Shown: positions 23,646-30,712 of the stretch, one piece after another | Layout of the letters: every line of letters starts with the position of its first letter | Position numbering within the stretch: the stretch's first letter is position 1 | Source of the DNA: Halorientalis persicus | GTDB taxonomy: Archaea > Halobacteriota > Halobacteria > Halobacteriales > Haloarculaceae | Assembly (NCBI RefSeq): GCF_900110215.1 | Contig: NZ_FOCX01000004.1 | Span: forward strand, 124,001 to 188,000 | Length of the DNA: 64,000 bases | Direction: 5' to 3' | Position numbers and translations under genes: made by a program | The notes under the pieces: model-generated | What the model was told of the DNA's origin: nothing | Databases searched by the model: none | What the model saw: the letters and a program-made list of their open reading frames with translations, nothing else

Positions 23646-25445
23646 TTATTCGAGGTGGTGGTAGTCGAGTTCGTAGCCCTCGTCGAGCGCTCGCTGGACC
23701 CGCTCGCTGGGCGTCCCCGGCGTTCGGGTCGACAGCCGGAGGTCGTCGCCGTCCAGGCTGACGAGGACGTTCCGCCGCCAGTCCGAGTCGACCTCCGGGT
23801 AGTCGGTCCGGTAGTGTGCGCCCCGCGATTCCGTCCGGCGGGCGGCGGCCCCGAGGACCGCGTCGGCGAGCGTGAGCATGAAGCCCAGGTCGACGGCGAA
23901 CTCGAAGGGACGACCGGTGCGGTCGCCCACGACGCCGACGTGGCGAGCTCGCTCGCGCAGGTCGGCCAGGGCCGCACGGCCGTCGGCGAGCGAGGGCCCG
24001 TCCCGGCGGATGCCGGCGTACTCCCAGAGCAACTCGCCCAGTTCCTCGATCAGGGCCCGGGGGTCTTCGTCGCCGTCGGCGGCCGCGAGCGCGGCCAGGC
24101 GGTCGAACTCCCGTTCGGCGGTCGCCCGCACCCGTTCGGGCAGGCGGTCGACGCGTCGGGGCGCGTATTCGGTCGCGACGTGATCGCCGACGATCTTTCC
24201 CAGGGCGACGGTCTCGGCCAGCGAGTTGCCGCCGAGTCGGTTGGCACCGTGGACGCCGGCGGTGGTCTCGCCCACCGCGTACAGCCGGTCGACGTTCGTC
24301 TCGCCGGTCCTGAAGTCGACGTCGACACCGCCCATCGTGTAGTGGGCCGTCGGGGCGATTTCGACCGGTTCCGCGGCCAGGTCGACGCCCAGCGACTGGA
24401 ACCGCTCGTACATCCGGGGCAGGCGCTCTTGCAGGAACGACCGGTCGCGGTGGCTGATGTCGAGGTAGACGCCGCCGTTGTCCGTGCCGCGGCCGGCGTC
24501 GACCTCCGCCTGGATGGCGCGAGCCACCACGTCGCGGGCGTCCAGTTCCATCTGGTCCGGCGAGTACCGCTCCATGAATCGGTCGCCGTTCGCGTTGTAG
24601 AGGCGGCCGCCCTCGCCGCGGACCGCTTCCGTCACGAGGCGACCGTTCCAGTCGTCGTCCCACTCGTCGTCCGCGACCATACCGGTCGGGTGGAACTGGA
24701 CGAACTCCACGTCGAGCAGGTTCGCGCCGGCCTCCAGTGCCAGCGCCGGTCCGTCGCCCGTGTTCTCGTCCTCGCGGGAGGAGTGGCGCGACCACAGCGC
24801 CGAGAACCCGCCAGCCGCGAGGACGACGTGACTCGCCCGGAACAGGATCGCCTGGCCGTCCTCCATGTCGTAGCCGGCCGCGCCGTAGACGCGGTCGCCG
24901 TCCGACAGGAGTTTCGTGACCATGACGTTCTCCCGGTAGGGGATCTCCAGTTCCTGGGCTCGCCCGACCAGCGTGTCGAGCATGGCTTCGCCCGTCCGGT
25001 CGCCGACGAAGCAGGTCCGTCTGAACGACTGCGCGCCGAAGTACCGCTGGTCGATCTCTCCGTCCGGCGTCCGGGCGAACTCCGTCCCCCACTCGTCGAG
25101 TTCGCGGATCCGGTCGGGCATCGCCCGCGTCACCGTCTCGACGGCGGTCGGATCGTTGAGGTGGTGGCCCTCGTCGATGGTGTCGGCCGCGTGGATCGCC
25201 CAGTCGTCCTCGGGATCGAGACTCCCGAGCGCGGCGTTGATCCCGCCGGCGGCCCACACCGTGTGTGCGTCACCGTGGTCGCGCTTCCCGATCACGAGCG
25301 ATTCGATCCCGTGGTCCGCCAGCGCGATGGCCGCCCGCGCGCCCGCTGCCCCCGCCCCGATTACCAGCACCGGGACCGTGACCTCCTCGTAGTCCCCGCG
25401 CTCGCCCTCGGACGCGTCGGTCTCGACCGGTGTGATAGTAGTCAT
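23646..25445 (-). CDS. NadB/FrdA-family flavoprotein (L-aspartate oxidase or fumarate-reductase type)
   Basis: A 599-residue FAD enzyme of the succinate dehydrogenase/fumarate reductase/L-aspartate oxidase family. It has the dinucleotide motif VLVIGAGAAGARAAIALA, HTVWAAGGINAALG, VEFVQFHPTGM, HYTMGGVDVDF and GANRLGGNSLAETVALG. The C-terminal helical domain is typical. Without nadA or nadC nearby the choice between aspartate oxidase and a fumarate reductase-like role is open. An SLC13 dicarboxylate-type permease is divergent. The ATG at 25445 fits the TATA-like box at 25465-25472; an upstream in-frame ATG at 25490 would place that box inside the gene. Confidence 0.85.
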   Translation of the reverse strand: MTTITPVETDASEGERGDYEEVTVPVLVIGAGAAGARAAIALADHGIESLVIGKRDHGDAHTVWAAGGINAALGSLDPEDDWAIHAADTIDEGHHLNDPTAVETVTRAMPDRIRELDEWGTEFARTPDGEIDQRYFGAQSFRRTCFVGDRTGEAMLDTLVGRAQELEIPYRENVMVTKLLSDGDRVYGAAGYDMEDGQAILFRASHVVLAAGGFSALWSRHSSREDENTGDGPALALEAGANLLDVEFVQFHPTGMVADDEWDDDWNGRLVTEAVRGEGGRLYNANGDRFMERYSPDQMELDARDVVARAIQAEVDAGRGTDNGGVYLDISHRDRSFLQERLPRMYERFQSLGVDLAAEPVEIAPTAHYTMGGVDVDFRTGETNVDRLYAVGETTAGVHGANRLGGNSLAETVALGKIVGDHVATEYAPRRVDRLPERVRATAEREFDRLAALAAADGDEDPRALIEELGELLWEYAGIRRDGPSLADGRAALADLRERARHVGVVGDRTGRPFEFAVDLGFMLTLADAVLGAAARRTESRGAHYRTDYPEVDSDWRRNVLVSLDGDDLRLSTRTPGTPSERVQRALDEGYELDYHHLE

Positions 25446-25464
25446 AATTCGTATGGTTTCCTCG

Positions 25465-25472
25465 ATATATGC
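25465..25472 (-). promoter_or_regulatory. TATA-like box of the NadB/FrdA-type gene
   Basis: Minus-strand CATATATC lies 20-27 bp before the ATG at 25445, supporting that start and a leaderless mRNA. Confidence 0.55.
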
Positions 25473-25669
25473 TAGGGGCTCTGCGCTCAAGTATGCACCG
25501 TCGAAACCCTAATGAGTGTGCACGAGAGGGCGCTAAAGGCCGGAATCGGGTAGATTCACCGACCGAATTTCGAGGCCGGATAGAACGGTAAAGAAACTTA
25601 TTATTTGGACGGCACTCCCGCTCGTCGACATCCTCTGGTTTTTCAAACCTCGCCCGAGAGAGGTCAGGC

Positions 25670-27568
25670 GTGGCACTCGCGCCGATCACGCCTGGGATGG
25701 TGTTCGTCTTCGCGCTGATCTTCGTCGCGCTGGTCATGTTCGCGACGGAGCCGGTGCCCATCGACATCACCGCGATCGGCGTGATGGTCGCGCTCTTGCT
25801 CGTCGAACCGCTCTCGGTGCTCGCCGCCGATCTCGGCCTGCTGGCCGATCCGCTGATCGTCCTCAGCGATCCCGAACGCGGTATCTCGGCCGTCGAACGC
25901 GGTATCTCGGGCTTTGCGAATCCGGCGACGATCACCGTGCTGGCGATGTTCATCCTGAGCGCCGGCGTCCAGCGGACGGGCATCATCCAGATCGCCGGCC
26001 GCAAGATCGCCGCGATCACCCGCGACAGCGAGGCCCGCCAGCTCGGGGCCACCATCGGCTTCGTCAGCCCCATCTCGGGCTTTATCAACAACACCGCTGC
26101 GGTCGCGATCCTGTTGCCGATGGTGACCGACCTGGCCCACGAGGGGAAGACCTCGCCCTCGAAACTCCTCCTCCCGCTGTCCTACGCCTCGATGTTCGGC
26201 GGGATGCTCACGTTGATCGGGACCTCGACGAACATCCTGGCCTCGGAGATCGCGGGGCGGCTGGGCGAGCGGTACCCGACGCTGGACCTGCACACGTTCT
26301 CGATGTTCGAGTTCACCGAACTCGGGTTGGTGTTGACCGTCGTCGGCGCGGCCTACCTCATGACCGCCGGCCGGTGGCTCACGCCCGCCCGGATCAAGCC
26401 CGACGAGGACCTCACCGAGGAGTTCGAGATGGGAGAGTACCTCACGGAAGTCGTCGTCCGGGAGGACTCACCGGTCGTCGGCCGGACGGTCCGGGGGGCC
26501 ATGGGGGAGTTCGACTTCGACGTGGACCTGATCCAGTTGATCCGCGACGACGAGGTCTTCCTCGAACCGCTCGGGCAGAAGACCATCCGGGCCGGCGACG
26601 TGTTCGCGATCCGGACCGACCGGGACACGCTCGTGGAGGTCAGCGACGCCGAGGGGTTCGACCTGCTCCCCGAAGTCGACGTGGACGAGGCCGAACTGGA
26701 GGCCGCGAACGAGCGCCAGAACCTCGTCGAAGTCGTCGTCGCGCCCGGTGCAGGGCTGGTCGGCGAGACACTCGCGAGTTCGGAGTTTCGCCAGCAGTTC
26801 GACGCGACAGTCCTCGCGCTCCGGCGTGGCGGCGAGGTGTTCCGGAAACGGATGGACCACGTGTCGCTGCGTGTCGGCGACACACTGCTCGTGCAGGGGT
26901 CGCCGGAGTCGCTGAAGCGACTCGACCGGGACCGCAACTTCATCGTCGCCGGCGAGATCGAACGCCCCGACTTCCGGGAGTCGAAGATTCCCGTCGCGCT
27001 GGGGATCGTCGCCGCCGTCGTCGGCCTCGCCGCTATCGGCCTCCTGCCTATCGTCACGGCCGCGCTCGCGGGGTCACTAGCGATGGTCGCGACGGGCTGT
27101 CTGCGCCCGCCCGAGGTGTACGAGGCCGTCCAGTGGGACGTGATCTTCCTGCTGGCCGGCGTCATCCCGCTGGGCATCGCCATGGAACAGACCGGCGGCG
27201 CTGACCTGATCGCCGATCTGGTCGTCCTCGCCGCGGCGTCGCTCCCCCCGATCGCCGTGCTGGGCCTGATGTACGTCGTCACCGCCCTGCTGACGAACGT
27301 CATCAGCAACAACGCCAGCGTCGTCCTCATGGTCCCCGTCGCGGTGACCGTCGCCATCGAACTGGGTGCCTCGGCCTTCTCGTTCGTCCTCGCGGTCACC
27401 TTCGCCGCCTCGACCGCCTTCATGACCCCCGTCGGCTACCAGACCAACCTCTTCGTCTACGGTCCCGGCGGCTACCGCTTTACCGACTACATCCGCGTCG
27501 GCGGCCCACTACAGGTGATCTTCGCCGTCGCCACGACGCTCGGGATCGCCTTCTTCTTCGGGCTCTAG
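25670..27568 (+). CDS. SLC13-family permease with two TrkA-C (RCK_C) domains
   Basis: A 632-residue transporter. N-terminal helices (MVFVFALIFVALVMFATEPVPIDITAIGVMVALLLVEPL when read in pieces) and the C-terminal half form the DASS/CitT fold, with a SNNASVVLMVPVAV segment like the family SNT sodium-site motif. Two cytoplasmic TrkA-C domains lie in the middle (about 250-335 and 345-430: VVREDSPVVGRTVR, VVVAPGAGLVGETLA). It likely imports dicarboxylates, sulfate or a similar anion with sodium. A 17-bp identical repeat at 25877-25910 gives the peptide ERGISAVERGISGF. The start is GTG; an ATG nine codons later is possible. Confidence 0.88.
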   Translation: MALAPITPGMVFVFALIFVALVMFATEPVPIDITAIGVMVALLLVEPLSVLAADLGLLADPLIVLSDPERGISAVERGISGFANPATITVLAMFILSAGVQRTGIIQIAGRKIAAITRDSEARQLGATIGFVSPISGFINNTAAVAILLPMVTDLAHEGKTSPSKLLLPLSYASMFGGMLTLIGTSTNILASEIAGRLGERYPTLDLHTFSMFEFTELGLVLTVVGAAYLMTAGRWLTPARIKPDEDLTEEFEMGEYLTEVVVREDSPVVGRTVRGAMGEFDFDVDLIQLIRDDEVFLEPLGQKTIRAGDVFAIRTDRDTLVEVSDAEGFDLLPEVDVDEAELEAANERQNLVEVVVAPGAGLVGETLASSEFRQQFDATVLALRRGGEVFRKRMDHVSLRVGDTLLVQGSPESLKRLDRDRNFIVAGEIERPDFRESKIPVALGIVAAVVGLAAIGLLPIVTAALAGSLAMVATGCLRPPEVYEAVQWDVIFLLAGVIPLGIAMEQTGGADLIADLVVLAAASLPPIAVLGLMYVVTALLTNVISNNASVVLMVPVAVTVAIELGASAFSFVLAVTFAASTAFMTPVGYQTNLFVYGPGGYRFTDYIRVGGPLQVIFAVATTLGIAFFFGL

Positions 27569-27633
27569 CCGAGCTGGACGGAGCAGTCCCGCAACGAAAC
27601 GCTTACCTCTCGCCGTCGGCGATTGGTACCTAC

Positions 27634-27706
27634 GGGATCGTGGGGTAGCTTGGTAACCTTTGGCGTTTGGGACGCCATACCCCCGGTTCAAATCCGGGCG
27701 ATCCCA
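27634..27706 (+). tRNA. tRNA-Pro (anticodon TGG)
   Basis: The acceptor arms GGGATCG and CGATCCC pair, with A as the discriminator base. The anticodon stem TGGCG/CGCCA encloses loop TTTGGGA, anticodon TGG. The T arm is CCCGG-TTCAAAT-CCGGG. CCA is not encoded and no intron is seen. A TATA-like CGCTTACCTC lies about 30 bp upstream. The downstream 1.3 kb has distinctly lower GC and holds accessory-type genes. Confidence 0.93.
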
Positions 27707-27739
27707 CTTTCGTCGCTCTCAATCGACGAGGCTCTGATT

Positions 27740-27940
27740 TTAATCCTCGCCGTCACAGACTACGGATTCCAGTTCGGCGAACAGCGTTGGATGATTCTGT
27801 CGAAGAATCTCTATATCTCGGGGCAATTCCTCACTGATTCGCCGCCGAACTCGTGAGATCGATTCGTGACGCCGCTGTTCGTTCTCCACTTCGCCAGCGA
27901 TGCGTTTACGCTCGGTTTCTGTCAGTAACGCACGCGACAT
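27740..27940 (-). CDS. Small haloarchaeal protein, RALLTETER family
   Basis: A 66-residue charged helical protein starting MSRALLTETERKRIAGEVENE, with SRVRRRISEELPRDIEILR and a VCDGED tail. This belongs to a haloarchaeal family often found beside proviruses and other accessory genes; that association is from memory. An in-frame ATG at 27988 would add 16 residues but lies only 8 bp from the TATA-like element at 27996, so the ATG at 27940 is preferred. It is convergent with tRNA-Pro. The function is unknown. Confidence 0.6.
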   Translation of the reverse strand: MSRALLTETERKRIAGEVENEQRRHESISRVRRRISEELPRDIEILRQNHPTLFAELESVVCDGED

Positions 27941-27995
27941 TTCCTGAGTGATTTTCTCGGATCGTAATAGACGACGGGGTTGCAACATTACGCAA

Positions 27996-28007
27996 CTTTA
28001 TAAATAG
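27996..28007. promoter_or_regulatory. Near-palindromic TATA element between two accessory genes
   Basis: CTTTATAAATAG reads as a TATA-like box on both strands. It lies 33-44 bp before the ATG at 28040 and 56-67 bp before the minus-strand ATG at 27940, so it could serve both genes. Confidence 0.5.
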
Positions 28008-28039
28008 CGGCGAACGATTGGTTACTGAGGGGATATCAA

Positions 28040-28843
28040 ATGCAGACGCACCTACGGGGTGATGCGACTGAAGCTACAGTCATTGCCGAACTGAAACGCC
28101 GTGCGATTCCAGTTTCCAAGCCAGTCGGTGATAACGAACGATACGATGTACTGGTTGAAACACCGGAAAACCGGATTCTCAGGGTGCAAATCAAAACTGG
28201 TCGGCTAACTGACGGCAAAATCGACTTTCACACCCGTTCACAGCACACCAATTCGACGGGGAATTCGTACGAGAAGTACGACGGTGACGTGGACTACTTC
28301 TTCGTCTACACCCCGGAACTGGAGACGATTCACGTCGTCGGTGAGTGGGAGTTCGATTCTTCGATGAAACTCAGAGTCGAGGAACCGGAGCAGGTTCACC
28401 ATACGATCAACTGGGCCGAGGAGTACGAGTTCGACGAGCGATGGCCGCCGCAATCGGACGACTGTAACCGCGCGATGCGAAGCCAAATCGTCGATACGGT
28501 CGCCGCCGAGCTGAAAAGACACGAACTCTCGGTCGCTCGTTCACTGAACCTCGACGGGTGTGATATAATCGTCGAATCGGACGGTAAGCAGTTCCAGCGG
28601 ATTACTGTTACACCCGGTTGGCTGAGAGATGGATGTGTGACGTTCGATCCCGGTTCCACAGACAGGGAACGTTTAGACTGGTTTGTGGTGTATGCAGCCG
28701 AACTCAAGACCTGCTATCTCGTTTCTTCGGATGAGTTCGACAAGTCAATCTCGCTCCGTGTCGATGACGACGTGCAGAATCGCCCTCAAATCAACTGGGC
28801 CGAGGAGTACGAACTCGGTTCTCGTGTTGACCAACTCACCTGA
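28040..28843 (+). CDS. Tandem PD-(D/E)XK-type protein; second domain lacks catalytic residues
   Basis: A 267-residue protein made of two homologous halves, both ending in a shared INWAEEYE motif (about residues 127-134 and 253-260). The first half has the restriction-like core: a helix TVIAELKRRAIPV, the active-site Asp in RYDVLVE, and VQIKTG. This resembles archaeal Holliday-junction and intron-associated PD-(D/E)XK families. In the second half the matching strand reads QRITVTPG, so the (E/Q)xK pair is lost. Its lower GC and position after tRNA-Pro suggest acquisition. It may be a homing-type, repair or defence nuclease. Confidence 0.7.
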   Translation: MQTHLRGDATEATVIAELKRRAIPVSKPVGDNERYDVLVETPENRILRVQIKTGRLTDGKIDFHTRSQHTNSTGNSYEKYDGDVDYFFVYTPELETIHVVGEWEFDSSMKLRVEEPEQVHHTINWAEEYEFDERWPPQSDDCNRAMRSQIVDTVAAELKRHELSVARSLNLDGCDIIVESDGKQFQRITVTPGWLRDGCVTFDPGSTDRERLDWFVVYAAELKTCYLVSSDEFDKSISLRVDDDVQNRPQINWAEEYELGSRVDQLT

Positions 28844-28864
28844 TCTCTCTCGCTATTTCGGTCA

Positions 28865-29002
28865 TTCCGAGGATGGCCTCGACCTGTTGTCGTCCCTGTG
28901 GGTGCTGGCGACTTTCCCGATCCCGATGTACAACTCCAGTACCGTCATCGCCGGGATATCCAGCGGGACGCCAGCCGCTTCCAGTTCTTTCCCCTTTCGA
29001 GA
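28865..29002 (-). pseudogene. Remnant of a VapC-type PIN-domain toxin
   Basis: About 46 codons on the minus strand read like the central part of haloarchaeal VapC proteins: KGKELEAAGVPLDIPAMTV followed by LELYIGIGKV. The N-terminal Asp-containing strand (usually LDTSF) and the whole C-terminal half with the remaining acidic residues are missing, and a stop follows at 28862. No vapB-like antitoxin is next to it. The assignment rests on remembered family sequence and short similarity. Confidence 0.5.
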
Positions 29003-29092
29003 CTGTGGCGTCGAGGCTCGGCCGGCGCGAGTCAAGAGCAGCCGACAGGTGCAGGCCGCCGAGGCTAAACGGCTCGAACCCCTCGGGAGCGT

Positions 29093-29422
29093 ATGAGCGA
29101 GCAAACAGAGAACCGGCCCGTGAACCTCGAAAACGAGGCGGAACTGGACGCGTTCGTGGACGACCACGACCGCGCGCTGGTGGAGTTCTACACGGATGGC
29201 TGTACGATCTGCCAGAGCATGGAGCCGGTGCTGGGGAACGTGGCGCGGGCGACGGATGTCCCGGTCGGGCTGGTGAATCCCCGCGACGATCCGCCGCTGG
29301 TCGACCGGTTTCGGGTGCAGAGCGTCCCGTTGCTGGTCCTATTCGAGGACGGCGAGCCCGTCGCGCGGAAAGCGGAGGGGTTCGTGGGTGCGGACGAACT
29401 CGAAGGGTTCGTCGAGGCGTAG
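29093..29422 (+). CDS. Thioredoxin-fold protein with CTIC active site
   Basis: A 109-residue thioredoxin-like protein. The redox motif is CTIC in EFYTDGCTICQSMEPVLGNV (near residue 38), and the cis-proline loop is SVPLLVLFEDGE. The Trp before the active site is replaced by Asp-Gly, and CTIC differs from the classical CGPC, so its redox potential may differ. It is cytoplasmic, with no signal peptide. The promoter would lie in the VapC-remnant region. It is convergent with the lipoprotein gene. Confidence 0.88.
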   Translation: MSEQTENRPVNLENEAELDAFVDDHDRALVEFYTDGCTICQSMEPVLGNVARATDVPVGLVNPRDDPPLVDRFRVQSVPLLVLFEDGEPVARKAEGFVGADELEGFVEA

Positions 29423-30553
29423 CTACTGGTTCAAGAGGCGCTGGACGACTTCGAGGCGCTCGACGGCCACCTCGGACTCGCGCAGGTGCGCCCTCGCGTC
29501 GGCGAGTGCGGCCTCGCGGTTCTCGCGCTCGCCTCGCGAGCCCGCACCGGCGGCGGTTTCGAGGTCGACGGCGGCCAGCGCGAGCGCGTCGGTGACGCCG
29601 GCAAGATCCGTGATGTCGTCGGCCATCGGTTCGGGTGCGTCGAGATTCGACAGCGTGTCGCTGGCCTGACGCAGTGCGTCCGCGGCCGTCACGAACTCTC
29701 GTTCCGCGGAGAGGTACCCTTCGTTTCGGTAGTTCTGGGCGGCACTCCTGAACGCGTCGAGCCCGCGCTTGACGTTCGCGAGCGCGTCGGGGAGCGTCCT
29801 GAAGGCCGCGACGGCACGCTGGAGCTGGGCGACTTTCGCCTCGTAGGCCGACGCGTCGATCCGGTCGAACGCGTCGACGTCCTCGACTGCCGTCTCGCTC
29901 TCGATGGTGGCGAGGTGTTCGGCGGCGGCCGACCGGGTGGTGCGTATTCTGCCGAGGGCGTTGGGAACCGTTCCGGTGTTGTCGGCGTAGATCCGGCCGA
30001 GGACGAACTCGAATTCGTCGTAGGCTTCGCGGAGGTCGTCCTGGCAGCGAATCCCCTGATCGAGGAGGGTCGCGACGCCACGGAGTCGCCGCCTCGCGTC
30101 GTACTGCTCACCGCTCGCCCGACGCGGGAGTTCCGCGAGCGTACTGCGGGCCTTGCCGACGGGAGTGGTCACGCGCGAGAACGTTACCTCGGTCGCGACG
30201 GTCACATCGAGCAGCGTGGCCGGTTCGCTCCCGCCGCTGGTTCCACCGGCGTCGGCGAAGCCGACGTACGCCTCGTAGGCGGTCCCGAGATGGTCGCGGG
30301 CGGTTCCGATGACTTCGGCACCCTGACGCTCGGCCCGGTTCGGCGTCTCGGTCTCGGTGGGTTCTTCGGTGGGCTCTGTGTCCGTCGCGGTCGCGTCGGC
30401 CGTCTCGGTCGGCGGTGATTCGGAAGGTGACTCGCCGTTCGGTGGTGTGGACTCGGTGTTCGCGGGGGTGTCGTCGTCGAGAACCGGGATCGACTCCGAA
30501 CAGCCGGTTACGAGCCCGGCACTGACGGTCGCGAGGAGGGTGCGGCGGCGCAT
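29423..30553 (-). CDS. Secreted lipoprotein, helical, unknown function
   Basis: A 376-residue lipoprotein. MRRRTLLATVSAGLVTGC gives an arginine-rich signal and lipobox (Cys at residue 18); the RRR could allow Tat export. Then comes a ~60-residue Thr/Glu/Pro-rich linker typical of haloarchaeal surface proteins. The globular part (about 75-376) is almost entirely predicted helix with coiled-coil character (AAEHLATIESE, YEAKVAQLQRAVAAF, AHLRESEVAVERLEVVQ). No enzymatic motif was seen. It is a monocistronic gene convergent with the thioredoxin gene. Confidence 0.7.
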   Translation of the reverse strand: MRRRTLLATVSAGLVTGCSESIPVLDDDTPANTESTPPNGESPSESPPTETADATATDTEPTEEPTETETPNRAERQGAEVIGTARDHLGTAYEAYVGFADAGGTSGGSEPATLLDVTVATEVTFSRVTTPVGKARSTLAELPRRASGEQYDARRRLRGVATLLDQGIRCQDDLREAYDEFEFVLGRIYADNTGTVPNALGRIRTTRSAAAEHLATIESETAVEDVDAFDRIDASAYEAKVAQLQRAVAAFRTLPDALANVKRGLDAFRSAAQNYRNEGYLSAEREFVTAADALRQASDTLSNLDAPEPMADDITDLAGVTDALALAAVDLETAAGAGSRGERENREAALADARAHLRESEVAVERLEVVQRLLNQ

Positions 30554-30712
30554 CAGTTCGTGGATGTGTGGTTGGCGTGTTAACTCTGTCCATCCGACCG
30601 ATTTTACTGCCAGCGTACGACACGCCCGCGATCCGACTGTCCCGGACGAGGGTCACTTTCACCCTGCGTTGCGAACCTTCTTAGGCGAGTGGGCACAACC
30701 CGGTGACGACAG

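Noticed and set aside
27634-29092. tRNA-Pro 3' end as an attachment site with a second copy downstream
   Set aside because: I searched for the tRNA 3' sequence downstream. The closest match, near 29060, shares only a few T-loop-like bases, and no integrase gene is present.
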